NCBI GenBank assembly: GCA_037953745.1
Contig: JBAKBP010007165.1
Location: forward strand, 38,618-102,617
Direction: 5' to 3'
Origin: Lithodes maja
Lineage: Eukaryota; Arthropoda; Malacostraca; Decapoda; Lithodidae
Length of the DNA stretch: 64,000 nt
The position numbers were made by a program, and so were the translations under genes. Shown in pieces: positions 40,293-51,607 of this stretch; the stretch's first letter is position 1; every line of letters begins with the position of its first letter. Below the pieces are notes generated by a model. That model was not told where the DNA came from, made no database searches, and was given only the letters and a program-made list of their open reading frames with translations.

Positions 40293-41560
40293 TTAATATG
40301 TTTATGGATGGTGTGGTGAGGGAGGTGAAAAGGAGAACTATGGGAAGAGGATTGGGTTTAGTAGGAAAGAATGGTAGAGATTGGGAGTTGAATCAGTTGC
40401 TGTTCGCTGATGACACAGCATTGGTGGCGGATTCTGATGAGAAACTGCAGCGGGTAGTCAAAGAGTTTGGTGTGGTTTGTGGAAAGAGGAAACTGAAGGT
40501 GAATGTCAATAAAAAGTAAAGTAATGGTGTGTAATAGGGGAGAGCATAGGGTGAATCTAGATGTGAGGCTGGATGGGGAAATATTGGAACAAGTAGAGTG
40601 TTTTAAATATCTAGGAGGAACGATAAGCAGGAGTGGAGGTATGGAAGTGGAGGTAAAACAGAGAGTGTGTGAAGGAAGGAAGGTTTTCGGAGCAATGGGA
40701 AGTATGTGGAAGACGAGAAATCTCGGAGTGAAAGTAAAAAGTGCACTGTATCAAGGAATTGTTGTGCCAACAGTGATGTATGGAGCTGAGACATGGGCTC
40801 TGAAGAAAAAGGAGAAAAGAGGGCTGGATGTGATGGAGATGAGCTGCTTGAGGAGTATGTGTGGAGTTACTCGTAGAGACAGATTGAGGAATGAAGAGAT
40901 ACGTAGGAGAGTGGGGCAGCAGGAACATTTGTCAGCCAGAGTGGACAGAAGGGTGCTGAGCTGGTATGGTCATGTTGAACGAATGGGAGATGAAAGGCTT
41001 ACAAAGAGAATATGTGAGTCAGGTACAAGGGGAGATAGAAGGGCAGGAAGACCCCCATTGAGATGGAGAGACTGTGTAAGAAAGGCTTTGTATGATAGAG
41101 GAATGACTATAGATCAGGCAGGGGAAGTGGTGGTGGACAGGAGTGAATGGAGAATGCTTGTGAATAGTTGAGTGAACACGTGGTCATTTGGAGTAAGGGG
41201 TCGGGCACAAGTTGGACTAGATAATAGTCCATCAGGCGCCTGGCCCGGGGAGACGATTAATATGAAGGGTGCGCCTGGAAGTGTGGTGGGAGGGCTTGTG
41301 GCTTTGGCTCCGCTGCATGTCTGCCTGACGAGATCGGAACCTCTCCGGGTGGTCGGGGGCCGGGGGAGTGCTGGAGCGACCTTGGTGACCCTGGTCTCTG
41401 GGTCTTCTCCTGGGTGACCTGGATGTGTGTGAGTTTGTGCTTTTTATCTGTGTTTATTTGTTGTTTTATGTTGTTTTTGTGTTTTCCCTGTTCTTGCTCT
41501 GTCTTGAGTCCGCTACCTCCAAAATGGGGATTGGGCCTGAGCATATAGATAGATAGATAG

Positions 41561-41716
41561 GTTAGGTTAGGTTAAGTTAGGTTAATCTAATCTAATATAA
41601 TATAATATTTGTACATTTTCGGTAGTGGGCGGGGCCAAGGGAGGCTTACATTTCTGCGCATGCGTAGAGGGTAATTAAGGTATCCGGCTGCGTACAGACC
41701 CTCCCGTTTAGTGCCT
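41561..41716. repeat. Tandem-repeat unit joined to inverted repeat U
   Basis: 41561-41622 repeats the TTAGG-containing unit (GGTTAGGTTAGGTTAAGTTA, AATATAATATAATATTTGTA). 41623-41710 is repeat U reversed. Confidence 0.65.
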
Positions 41717-42145
41717 GTGAACGGGAGCAGGTCTTTCCCGCCCTCAGACCATTCCGACTAGAAGATCCCGCCCGCTTAGCTAGGTCCATCCCGCCCGAAT
41801 GTTGTGGGCGGGAAGAGCCAAGCAATAAATACTTCCTTGACTGATTCAACCCTCTAAGAATAGACCGTCCCGCCCATTTGTATGGTTGATTCCGCCCTCT
41901 AAGATTAGACCGTCCCGCCCATTTGTATGGTTCACACCACGGTATAGTAACATATATGCTACTATACCGTGGTTCACACAACCTCAGCTGATCTTGCATA
42001 ATAACCTTGTGTGTATGAGTGACGATTAGATTAAAACACATCATTAAATTACACCAACACACGCTCATAATTATATATATATATACATATATATAGCCTA
42101 TATATCAGAGTTGGGTCAGTTTAGTTAATCAACTAGTCAACTTAG
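41717..42145. other. GC-rich unassigned stretch with a short tandem repeat and palindrome
   Basis: CCCTCTAAGAATAGACCGTC plus CCGCCCATTTGTATGG occurs twice (41850-41894, 41895-41931). It is followed by a perfect palindrome, ACCACGGTATAGTA facing TACTATACCGTGGT, with a short loop (about 41936-41972). No exon seen. Confidence 0.5.
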
Positions 42146-42149
42146 TTAA

Positions 42150-42777
42150 CCCGGGAGCTGCGGGAAGACTCTTAAGAGTTCCCCCGGCGGACTGCGGGAA
42201 GACTCTCTGGAGTAAGTAAAACTAAAAATCAACTTTTTACATCGAAAAAAAAATATTTTTTTTATTTTTATTTTTTTATTTTTTTATTTTTGTTTGGCCC
42301 CTGGGCCATGCAAAATCTCAGTCCTCTACCTCCCCTCCTTCCCTACTTTCCTCCTATTCCTCAGTTATCACCTATTTTCCCTATTATTCCCTTATTCTGA
42401 GGTATATTTTCGTGCTAACATTAGCGAGTTGCAAGCAGGGTGTTGTCATCACTGATGGCCATCGAGTGCAAGAGAGAGAGAGAGAGTATCGATCGACTGT
42501 GTCGCAGTGGCCTTGGGGAAAATGGGCGGGAAGGTAGCTTGCCTCACCCATACATTATACAACTCGCGGGCTATATCTCCGATTTTGACCATCCAAACGC
42601 TGTTTTCACTCGTTTTATTGTTGTTTCAGGTTAATACCTTTATAATCAACCCATAATAGGCGCATATGGATAATTATTAATGCTATTAATGGTACAATGA
42701 ATATTTTAGTGACGAAAAACCTCAAATACGTCAGCACAGGGGGAGGTTTTCATTTACCCCTGTGCGCACTTCAGAGG
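42150..42777 (+). mobile_element. TTAA-flanked element B2 (628 bp)
   Basis: TTAA at 42146-42149 and 42778-42781. GC-rich 5' end, donor-like GAGTAAGTAA, poly-A/T, GAGA run, acceptor-like TTTTATTGTTGTTTCAG, then the 3' end GCGCACTTCAGAGG. Confidence 0.85.
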
Positions 42778-42781
42778 TTAA

Positions 42782-42993
42782 TTAATGTTTAACGTAAGTA
42801 GTTAATTTTGAGAAAGCTCAGAGAGCTGTGCAAGTTCAATCATGTTTTTAGGCGAGAAAGGAGTCTGAAGTCTAAAAACTGGAAAGAAATGGCTAAGTTC
42901 ATAATTATATACAATAGGTGAAGCAGTAAGACAAATTAGAGTATTAGTGAGTGGGAGGAGTATAATCTGTAATTAGAGGACCGCCTTGGTCCC
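42782..42993. other. Unassigned spacer between two B elements
   Basis: About 210 bp without a recognised feature. Confidence 0.4.
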
Positions 42994-42997
42994 TTAA

Positions 42998-43625
42998 CCC
43001 GGGAGCTGCCGGGAGACTCTTAAGAGTTCCCCCGGCGGACTGCGGGAAGACTCTTGAGAGTAAGTAAAATAAAAAATCAACTTTTGACATCGAAAAAAAA
43101 AAAAAAATATATTTTTATTTTTATTTATTTTTATTTTTTTTTGGCCCCTGGGCCATGCAAAATCTCAGTCCTCTACCTCCCCTCCTTCCCCACTTTCCTC
43201 CTCTCCTTCAGTTATCACCTATTTTCCCTATTATTCCCTTATTCTGAGGTATATTTTCGTGCTAACATTAGCGAGTTGCAAGCAGGGTGTTGTCATCACT
43301 GATGGCAAGCGAGTGCAAGAGAGAGAGAGAGAGTATCGATCGACTGTGTCTCAGTGGCCTTGGGGGAAATTGGCGGGAAAGCAGTTTGCCTCACCCATAC
43401 ATTATACAACTCGCGGGCTATATCTCCGATTTTGACCATCCAAACGCTGTTTTCACTCGTTTTATTGTTGTTTCAGGTTAATACCTTTATAATCAACCCA
43501 TAATAGGCGCATATGGATAATTATTAATGCTATTAATGGTACAATGAATATTTTAGTGACGGAAACACCTCAAATACGTCAGCACAGGGGGACGTTTTCA
43601 ATTACCCCCATGCGCACTTGTTAGG
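42998..43625 (+). mobile_element. TTAA-flanked element B3 (628 bp)
   Basis: TTAA at 42994-42997 and 43626-43629. Same length and order as B2; a 64-codon frame at 43287-43481 is open here as in most copies. Confidence 0.87.
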
Positions 43626-43654
43626 TTAATTACAATATTTACTCCTCTCACTCC

Positions 43655-43828
43655 ATTAAAATGTAAAACTTGCAAACTAAACAAACCAAAATTGGGACAA
43701 GGACAATATAAAGTCAAATTAAATTATCAAAATCGCTATGTGGAAACAACGCTTACTAAAATGAAAATTATTAAATAAAAGAACACAATCCACCACATAG
43801 GGTGTACATTACTACATGAGCAAGTTAA
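43655..43828 (+). repeat. Repeat family C
   Basis: Close match to 19370-19528, ending CATTACTACATGAGCAA. Confidence 0.75.
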
Positions 43829-44404
43829 TCTGTTTCCCAAGCAAACTAATCGCACATATAACAATGCACTATCGTCACGTTAAAGGAAGTACAGTAGTCA
43901 AGTTTGGGAAGTCCGGGACGTTCTGGCAAATTTTTACTAAACTCTGCATGAATAAAGAAACTGCATGTTAAATGTCAAAATATTATTTAAAATCAAATTT
44001 GCAACATGACATGACATTAACAATAGTACAAACTACAAATATTGATATCTATACTATTACAAAATAATATATAAAATACAGTACAGCACTCACTAACGAT
44101 AGTGCTATCGGGTAGGTACCTGTAAGCATAGCATGCCTCAAGTGACCCCTATCAATAACTACCCTACAAATAACCTACATTTATAGCACAAATAAACTAA
44201 GGAAATCGCAAAAGTAAGCAATTGATACTATCGACAATGAATACATATAATATAAAGACAAATAATTGCAAAATATGAAGTAACAACAGATTTAAACAAA
44301 GAGTACTCTTTTAACAAGAACAATAAATTTAAAAAATCATCAATATTAATATTAATAATAGAAAAAGAAAAAGATAAACAATAAATACAGACCAAAAAAA
44401 TAAA
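43829..44404. other. Unassigned AT-rich sequence
   Basis: No frame longer than about 60 codons and no clear splice pairs. Confidence 0.4.
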
Positions 44405-44535
44405 TAGTAGGCTACAGGTACTTCTTTTCCTTGGTCATACAATTTTTAGTTTTAACTGGATTTTTAATATTGGTTACTATCGTAGGCTACTAGGCATAAG
44501 TAGCCTAGCTAGCTATCTCTCATAATGTACAAAAT
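44405..44535 (-). repeat. Left arm of an inverted repeat around LINE RTE-C
   Basis: The reverse complement matches 48040-48155: GTACATTATGAGA, ACTTATGCCTAGTA, AGTAACCAATATTAAAAATC and CAGTTAAAACTA occur in the same order. Confidence 0.75.
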
Positions 44536-44638
44536 ATATACATACATACATACATAAAATTTTAAGACTGAGTGTTCCACACATAAGTGCAGTTTCAGTC
44601 TCTTGTCCTAATGGCAGCATTCCAGGCAACCCTGTTAA

Positions 44639-45114
44639 CCTCTTAAGTGCGCACAGGGGTAATTGAAAACCTCCCCCTGTGCTGACGTATTTCCGTCACT
44701 AAAATATTCATTGTACCATTAATAGCATTAATAATTATCCATATGCGCCTATTATGGGTTGATTATAAAGGTATTAACCTGAAACAACAATAAAACGAGT
44801 GAAAACAGCGTTTGGATGGTCAAAATCGGAGATATAGCCCGCGAGTTGTATAATGTATGGGTGAGGCAAGCTACCTTCCCGCCAATTTCCCCCAAGGTCA
44901 CTGAGACACAGTCGATCGATACTCTCTCTCTCTCTCTTGCACTCGATTGCCATCAGTGATGACAACACCCTGCTTGCAACTCGCTAATGTTAGCACGAAA
45001 ATATACCTCAGAATAAGGGAATAATAGGGAAAATAGGTGATAACTGAAGGATAGGAGGAAAGTGGGGAAGGAGGGGAGGTAGAGGACTGAGATTTTGCAT
45101 GGCCCAGGGGCCAA

Positions 45115-45146
<32 letters not shown>

Positions 45147-45259
45147 AATTTTTTTTTTTTTTTTCGATGTCAAAAGTTGATTTTTAATTTTACTTACTCA
45201 GGAGAGTCTTCCCGCAGTCCGCCGGGGGAACTCTTAAGAGTCTCCCCGCAGCTCCCGGG
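44639..45259 (-). mobile_element. TTAA-flanked element B4, inside RTE-C
   Basis: TTAA at 44635-44638 and 45260-45263. Excision with one TTAA restores the reading EAAL-N-RVAW, matching the uninterrupted relative at 58060-58100. Same structure as B2/B3, in reverse. Confidence 0.92.
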
Positions 45260-47354
45260 TTAAGGGCTGCTTCACTTGTCAAGTTCTTGGATTTGAGATC
45301 GGCGCGTATAGTCCGATCCCAGGTCTTCCTCGGTCCACCCCTTGGTGCAGCTCCCTCCACAATCACAGACCTGCATTTTTTCACCCAATTTTGTTCATCC
45401 ATTCTCTCCACATGTCCATACCATCCCAGTCTACTTGTACGCATCACCTCGCTAATACTCTTTATACCTAAACGTCTCCTCAGCTCAACATTTGTTATTC
45501 TATCCTGTAGCCTGGCCCCACACATCCATCTCACCATTCTCATCTCATTACGCTCCATTCTGTTGACATCCTCTACTTTAACGGCCCATGTTTCTGAGGC
45601 ATACGTCATTGCACTTCTAACACATGAGGCATACACCTTGCCCTTCAGGGGGAGAGGCATTCTTTTCATGGTCAGGATTGGCATTAATTCTCTGAACTTC
45701 CCCCAGCCACACCTAATTCTAGCAACAGTGGCAGCCTCAGCCCCACCACCGGCAGAGATGGTATCTCCTAGGTAACAAAACTTGTTCACCAGCTCCAAAG
45801 ACTCATTTCCAAAATTCACAGCCACAGGATCATCACTTAACACAAGCTCGCCTTTGCACACTACGCACTCAAATTTCTCTATTTCTGACTTATCCTTCGG
45901 CAGGGGCCCCTTTATTCTACTACAGCGCTTACTCCCATGGTGTACCCAACATCGACAGATGCTACATTGAATTGAGTTAACGCCCACTCCCTTTCCACAC
46001 ACTGCACATGGGTATGCACCGCTCTTTTCCACATTGCCTCGTCTCAAACTACAATGCATAACCTTGGTTTTGTTAATATTGACTCTTAAACCCTTGCTCG
46101 CCATGCCCTCTCTCCACTCTCTGAATTTGGCCTCAGCATCCTGCATACTGTCAGCTATTAGGACTAAATCGTCTGCATAAAACAGTTCCAACGGGAGTCC
46201 GCCTCTAAAATTTCTAGACAGCGCCTCCAAGACCATAATAAAGAGGAGGGGGCTTAACACTGAACCCTGATGGACTCCAACACGGACTGCGAACTCATCA
46301 CTCAGTACACCCTTCACCCTCACCGAACTTCGCGAATCCTCATACATCTTCATTATCACACGCACCAGCCACTCTTCCACACCAAGTTTCCTCATAGCCC
46401 ACTGTACAACATCTCTAGGTACCCTATCAAAGGCCTTCTCCAGGTCCACAAACACAAAGTAAAGATCCCTGCCTTTTAGTAAGTATCTTTCCTGTATCTG
46501 CCTGACTATGAAGATAGCATCGGTTGTACCACGTCCTGGCATAAAACCAAACTGCATATCATCAATAGAGATGCTTTGCCTGATCAAACCCTCAAGGACT
46601 CTCTCACAGACCTTCATGATTTGGTCAAGCATTTTCAGGCCCCTATAATTTCCTCTATCTAGCGCATCCCCTTTTCCTTTGTATATATTTACTATTACAC
46701 TTTTGAGCCAATCCTCTGGGATTTTCTCATCTTTAATAATGGTGTTTATCAACTCAGTGACTAAGTTTACACCAATCTCCCCTGAGGCTTTTATCATCTC
46801 AGCGACAATGTCGGAGCAACCTGGAGCTTTACCGTCCTTCATTTTATTGATTGCGTCGCTCACTACAGCTGGTGCAATCAAAGGAGGGGGCCCAGATATT
46901 GGTTTTTCGATACTAAGCTGTTCCTTATCCCATTCAAACTCTACATTTAGCAATCGTTCATAGTGTACCTTCCATGCTTCTCTGATTTCATGTTCTGCAT
47001 ACACAATCTTCCCATTATCATCTCTAACACACTGTTCACCTATAATATCCCTACTGTCATTTTTAACTCGCCTAGCTAGGTTGAAGATCCCATTGGGATT
47101 GTCAGTGTTACACACTTGTTCGAGGACCAGGTCCTTAATGCGGTTTTTAGCATTGTAAATAACTCTTTTGGCAGTTCGTTTAGCTGCCTGGTATTCCTCC
47201 CTGCTGCCTCCTTTCTTCCATGCTTTGAAGCATCTCCTTTTCTCTTTCACAGCATGTTCTACCTCATCGTTCCACCACCAAGAGGTCTTATTCCTGGGGT
47301 GACCCTTTGTTTTCCCACAGACTTTGTCAGTGGCAGCGATAAGGCTATGCTTAA

Positions 47355-47837
47355 CCTAACAAGTGCGCATGGGGGTAATTGAAAACGTCCCCCTGTGCTG
47401 ACGTATTTGAGGTGTTTCCGTCACTAAAATATTCATTGTACCATTAATAGCATTAATAATTATCCATATGCGCCTATTATCGGTTGATTATAAAGGTATT
47501 AACCTGAAACAACAATAAAACGAGTGAAAACAGCGTTTGGATGGTCAAAATCGGAGATATAGCCCGCGAGTTGTATAATGTATGGGTGAGGCAAACTGCT
47601 ATCCCGCCAATTTCCCCCAAGGCCACTGAGACACAGTCGATCGATACTCTCTCTCTCTCTCTTGCACTCGCTTGCCATCAGTGATGACAACACCCTGCTT
47701 GCAACTCGCTAATGTTAGCACGAAAATATACCTCAGAATAAGGGAATAATAGGGAAAATAGGTGATAACTGAAGGAGAGGAGGAAAGTGGGGAAGGAGGG
47801 GAGGTAGAGGACTGAGATTTTGCATGGCCCAGGGGCC

Positions 47838-47868
<31 letters not shown>

Positions 47869-47959
47869 GTCAAAAGTTGATTTTTTATTTTACTTACTCA
47901 CAAGAGTCTTCCCGCAGTCCGCCGGGGGAACTCTTAAGAGTCTCCCGGCAGCTCCCGGG
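47355..47959 (-). mobile_element. TTAA-flanked element B5, inside RTE-C
   Basis: TTAA at 47351-47354 and 47960-47963. Excision joins NDVNSQWNFL to KHSLIAATDKVCGK in frame. Confidence 0.9.
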
Positions 47960-48039
47960 TTAAGAAAGTTCCATTGGCTATTTACATCGTTAGGCCTAGC
48001 TTCCTTATTTCTATTCTATATATTATATATATATATATA

Positions 48040-48149
48040 CATAAAATGTGTACATTATGAGATACTTATGCCTAGTATAGATAGTAACCAATATTAAAAA
48101 TCCAGTTAAAACTAGAAATTGTGTGACCAAGGAAAATAGGTACCTGTAG

Positions 48150-48155
<6 letters not shown>
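48040..48155 (+). repeat. Right arm of the inverted repeat around RTE-C
   Basis: See the left arm at 44405-44535. An AT microsatellite (about 48155-48196) follows and is the landing site of A3. Confidence 0.75.
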
Positions 48156-48196
<41 letters not shown>

Positions 48197-48203
<7 letters not shown>

Positions 48204-51200
48204 CCCCAGAACAAGAAGCCCACCACAGAAGCCACGAGCGAACACCGCACAGAAACACCCGGAAGAAAGGTCCACAGAACGAAAGGACCAGCTGACCGAG
48301 CCAGCCAATTCAGACAGGCCCAAGCCCGCAGGGCTAAACAGCTTTTGGCTGCACCCAGTTTTCCTTTTTCTAAACTGACCATTTTTTCCACACCTCACGT
48401 ACACTAACCCCCTTGTGTCCTACACTCCTTGCTACAAAGATGATGAACAGGAATATACATTCATATTAAAAACAACCATGCCCTGTCCCGACGTTGAGCC
48501 AATGCCAACACATCAGACAGCCATAATATTTATGTATGTTCTTACATCCGAGAAGTAGATTTTATATATATCTTAGAAGTTAAAACACCCACGTTTGTTC
48601 CTAGACCTCTTATATCATTTTCCATGACTAGTATAGATATATGTAACCCGTGCCCACTGCCCAGTCGCCCCTTGCATTTGTTCCTCTAGTAACTAAGTCT
48701 ATAATATTAACTGCCACCAGCATTGATACGACATAGCGGCACTGTCCTTGCTACAAAGATGATGAACAGGAATATACATTCATATTAAAAACAACCATGC
48801 CCTGTCCCGACGTTGAGCCAATGCCAACACATCAGACAGCCATAATTATATCTATGTATGTTCTTGCATCCGAGAAGTAGATGTTATATATTTTAGAAGT
48901 TAAAACACCCACGATTGTCCCTAGACCTCTTATATCATTTTCCATGACGAGTATAGATATATGTAACCCGTGCTCAGTTGCCCCTTGCATTGTTCCTCTA
49001 GTAACTAAGTATTAATATTAACATTCCCTAACATCTTGTCTTGCCAGACTAAGCTTTATGAAGACCCATCGCCCCATAAATCTATGTATGCAATCCTTAG
49101 GTTAAGTATTTTTATCCGCCATTGTGTTCACCTTTTTCCATTTACTTTCCACAATTGTCATACGTCTTCCCCTTGCCTCCTTCGTATCCACAGCCCACAC
49201 TACGCCAATTTACTTCGTGTCTTACACCTCTTACCCCAACCAGAGATTGTATAAGATAACCTGGTTACCAGTATCTGTCATAAGTACCCCGAAACAATAA
49301 CTAAGTACCCCTACGAACTGCCGCTTTTGTTGGTATTTATATTTATATTTAATAGAAAACGCAGTTCCCAGGACCAACTAATAGTATCCATAACCCTCGG
49401 ACTGATCACATAACTCTATCTTTTCCAGACTCATATACCACCCCATAGTTGCATTCCCCGGTAGCATATTTTGGCTAACGTATTCTACTGCCTTTTCAAA
49501 CTTTCCATATCAAGTGTAGCCTAATGCCACCCCCACGCCCAGGGACCTTAGGGGCAAAATTTCCCTGTAGCCCTTGAACTCTCCCCCCCTCTCAGTAAGA
49601 ATTCCCGCACTTCTCGACTCTTGTCCGACCTAGCCTCTCTCTCATACCTCTTGAAGATCCTTGAATTGTCCGTTGCTAACGCTCTCCAACCTTTTATATA
49701 TATACTCCTATCCAGCCTACCTTCACTTAGTAGGCCAGAACAACATTAGAACTTTACTAGCCCCTTGCATGCCATCTATTCTCTTACAACACATTCACAA
49801 CCCTGCACCCAATGGTCGTCGGTGCGAGGCTAGCCGCCCCGCCAGTTACTAACTTATATTGCCATACTTCCAGATAAATGTGGCAGAGTTAGCAACCCAG
49901 TCTCCACCACATCCAGCAAACTCTACAATTAACAACCAACCGAGTAAAACCAGCTAGCTAAGGCACCTTCGGTTTTGGTATTAAAGACACCCACATCTGT
50001 CTCATACACAGAGGGTTATTATAAACACTGGTGATATGGCAAGCCCCTAGCCACAGCCGCCGGACGACGTTCACAGAGAGAGGGCGCCCAGCTCCCCCTT
50101 TTTTTGCCCACCCGAGGAGGGAGACCCCCACCCCCGCGGAGGTATACCTGGCCCCTGTTTTGACTTTCGAGTCATTGCCAGGTAGCACAGGAATTCTTCC
50201 TATCAATGAACTAACCATGAATGACTAACACCTTTACTAACCTCTATTAACTCACAATAAACCATTTACCTTTCTTGCATGCTCCGATCACTAAATTAGC
50301 ACCTCGGCTATACCATAGAATGAAGATTGAACAATCTAGAGAGACGTTCCTATCACAGCTGTCCCCATCCTCCTCGCAAAGTAGATCCAGTCTCTCTCCC
50401 CTAAATACGTCCAGTATAGCCAAAATAGTACCTCTTACTAAGGCTCAGTTATATGAAATATAAAGGCTTTCCTATAGCCCTGTGCCACAACAGTAAATAC
50501 CATCTTACCTAGTCTCCATTTCTATTGAGAGCTCAATTAAGTTCATAAGACTCGAGATCCCTACTGTCTACAGGGTCCAGAACCGAGCCTATAAATCTAA
50601 CTCCCGCCCCCAGTCAAATCAGTTGAAAGCTAGACACCAACCAGGGGTCACTACCCTGCAGTTAACCTCTAGCTCTGCCCTTGTGTTGTTCCGGAGTGAG
50701 ATCCCAGAACCGGCAGACTCCGTGGCAGATTTGGATGGAAGGACCTGCCCACGTATTTAAGAACTTCACACATATGGACACCCTGGACGGCCGCGGAACC
50801 AGTCGTTAGCCCCCAACATCATGGACGCAAGATAACCAGGACCAGACCCATCAGATACTACCCAAGATTCTCTTTAGCAGTACTACATCTTACTGTGCTG
50901 TTTAGAGATTTCACTAATTAAATATTTCTACGAAGTGGCTAAGACCTTGCCCAGTGTAATACAGACTTAACCATTCCATTTGGGACGTACTAAGCGATCA
51001 GTGCTCATTAATTAACAGGCGACCTTGACTCTCGTAATTACCTTATTCAGATATTAAAACTCTAGTGATATCTAACGTTCGCCCACTGATTTGCGTTCTA
51101 TGTATTTCTGAAACAAGGATATAAAACTTAGATCAGTACCCCTCTGAGGTTACAATAGAATTCCCGTGCTCTAAAATACGCGTGTCTAATCTAGTCTGTG

Positions 51201-51576
51201 AACTACTACTTGTGCACCAGAGCTACCAGTAATAAATCTAACAGTGAATAGGAATCTACAAGTAACATTGATGGTCTTCGGTATATAAACCTGTTAAATC
51301 AAAGCCAGTGATCAGAAGATTAATACCTGAACGTTGGAAGTGGGAGACTAGGCTCCATCCAGATCCACTTATGCTAGTGTTGTTCCATTCTATTATATTG
51401 TCTTACACAAGTATTCTGCAGTGGTATATTAATAAACGTGATCGTGTAACTTGCTACCATGTGTTTCTTTGTGTTCTCTATTCCTCATATCTTGTATTGT
51501 GCATGCAGCCTTCTATACCCAGTCAATTAGAACTCACATTACCCAAGTTAAACCTGTAGAAAAACAGGGCATAACA
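48197..51576 (+). mobile_element. LTR-like element A3 (3380 bp)
   Basis: Full ends TAAAATGCCCC and GGGCATAACA, flanked by ATATA at 48192-48196 and 51577-51581 (a 5-bp duplication, though within a TA tract). AATAAA at 51431-51436. The stretch that carries the TATA box in A1/A2 is deleted here (around 50755), and a local duplication repeats the CATTCATATTAAAAACA region (48420-48850). Confidence 0.65.
48201..48407 (+). CDS. Short basic ORF at the 5' edge of A3 (68 aa)
   Basis: Starts at the same ATG as in A1/A2; an indel near residue 53 extends the C-terminus by 12 residues. Confidence 0.28.
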
Positions 51577-51607
51577 ATATATATAATACATAGCCGGGGT
51601 TGGAGGG

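Larger units (their letters stand above)
37290..41560 (+). mobile_element. RTE-like LINE RTE-B, split by a TTAA element
   Basis: A relative of RTE-A, 5'-truncated and inserted into TTAGG-rich repeat. Frame pieces: 37610-38161 (IVPLYKGKGDR, FMDLEKAYDRVDRE), 40298-40519 (LLFADDTALVADS) and 40503-41171 (CFKYLGG, YGHVERM). In-frame stops (TGA at 37626 and 38159) and a frameshift near 40510 make it a pseudogene. The 3' untranslated region (41172-41545) ends in a GATA tail. Removing 38194-40292 and one TTAA rejoins the frame as PWLFNMFMDG, the expected reverse transcriptase sequence. Confidence 0.9.
44595..48015 (-). pseudogene. RTE-C reverse transcriptase with an inserted Cys/His finger, interrupted twice
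   Basis: Exonic pieces (not spliced; interrupted by insertions): 48015-47964, 47350-45264 and 44634-44595. The middle piece alone is open for about 695 codons. Motifs: SWWWNDEVEHAVKEKRRCFK, SVIVNIYKGKG, FVFVDLEKAFDRVPRD, GVHQGSVLSPLLF and the active-site FYADDLVLI. After GLRVNINKTKVMHC comes a finger, CAVCGKGV...CSIC...WVHHG...C and CVVCKGE (about 46010-45850), then CYLGDT, RLGWYGHVERM and a C-terminus that rejoins across B4 as SEAALNRVAWNAAI. The same C-terminus (TEAALDRVAWKAAI) occurs at 57985-58110. It lacks the endonuclease because of the 5' truncation. Confidence 0.9.
44536..48018 (-). mobile_element. RTE-like LINE RTE-C, split by two B elements
   Basis: 5'-truncated near 48018, with a short ATGT-repeat tail at 44537-44556. 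B5 (47355-47959) and B4 (44639-45259) each sit at a TTAA in the coding region. Skipping both gives one continuous frame from about 48012 to the stop at 44595-44597, so both B insertions came after the LINE. Confidence 0.92.
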
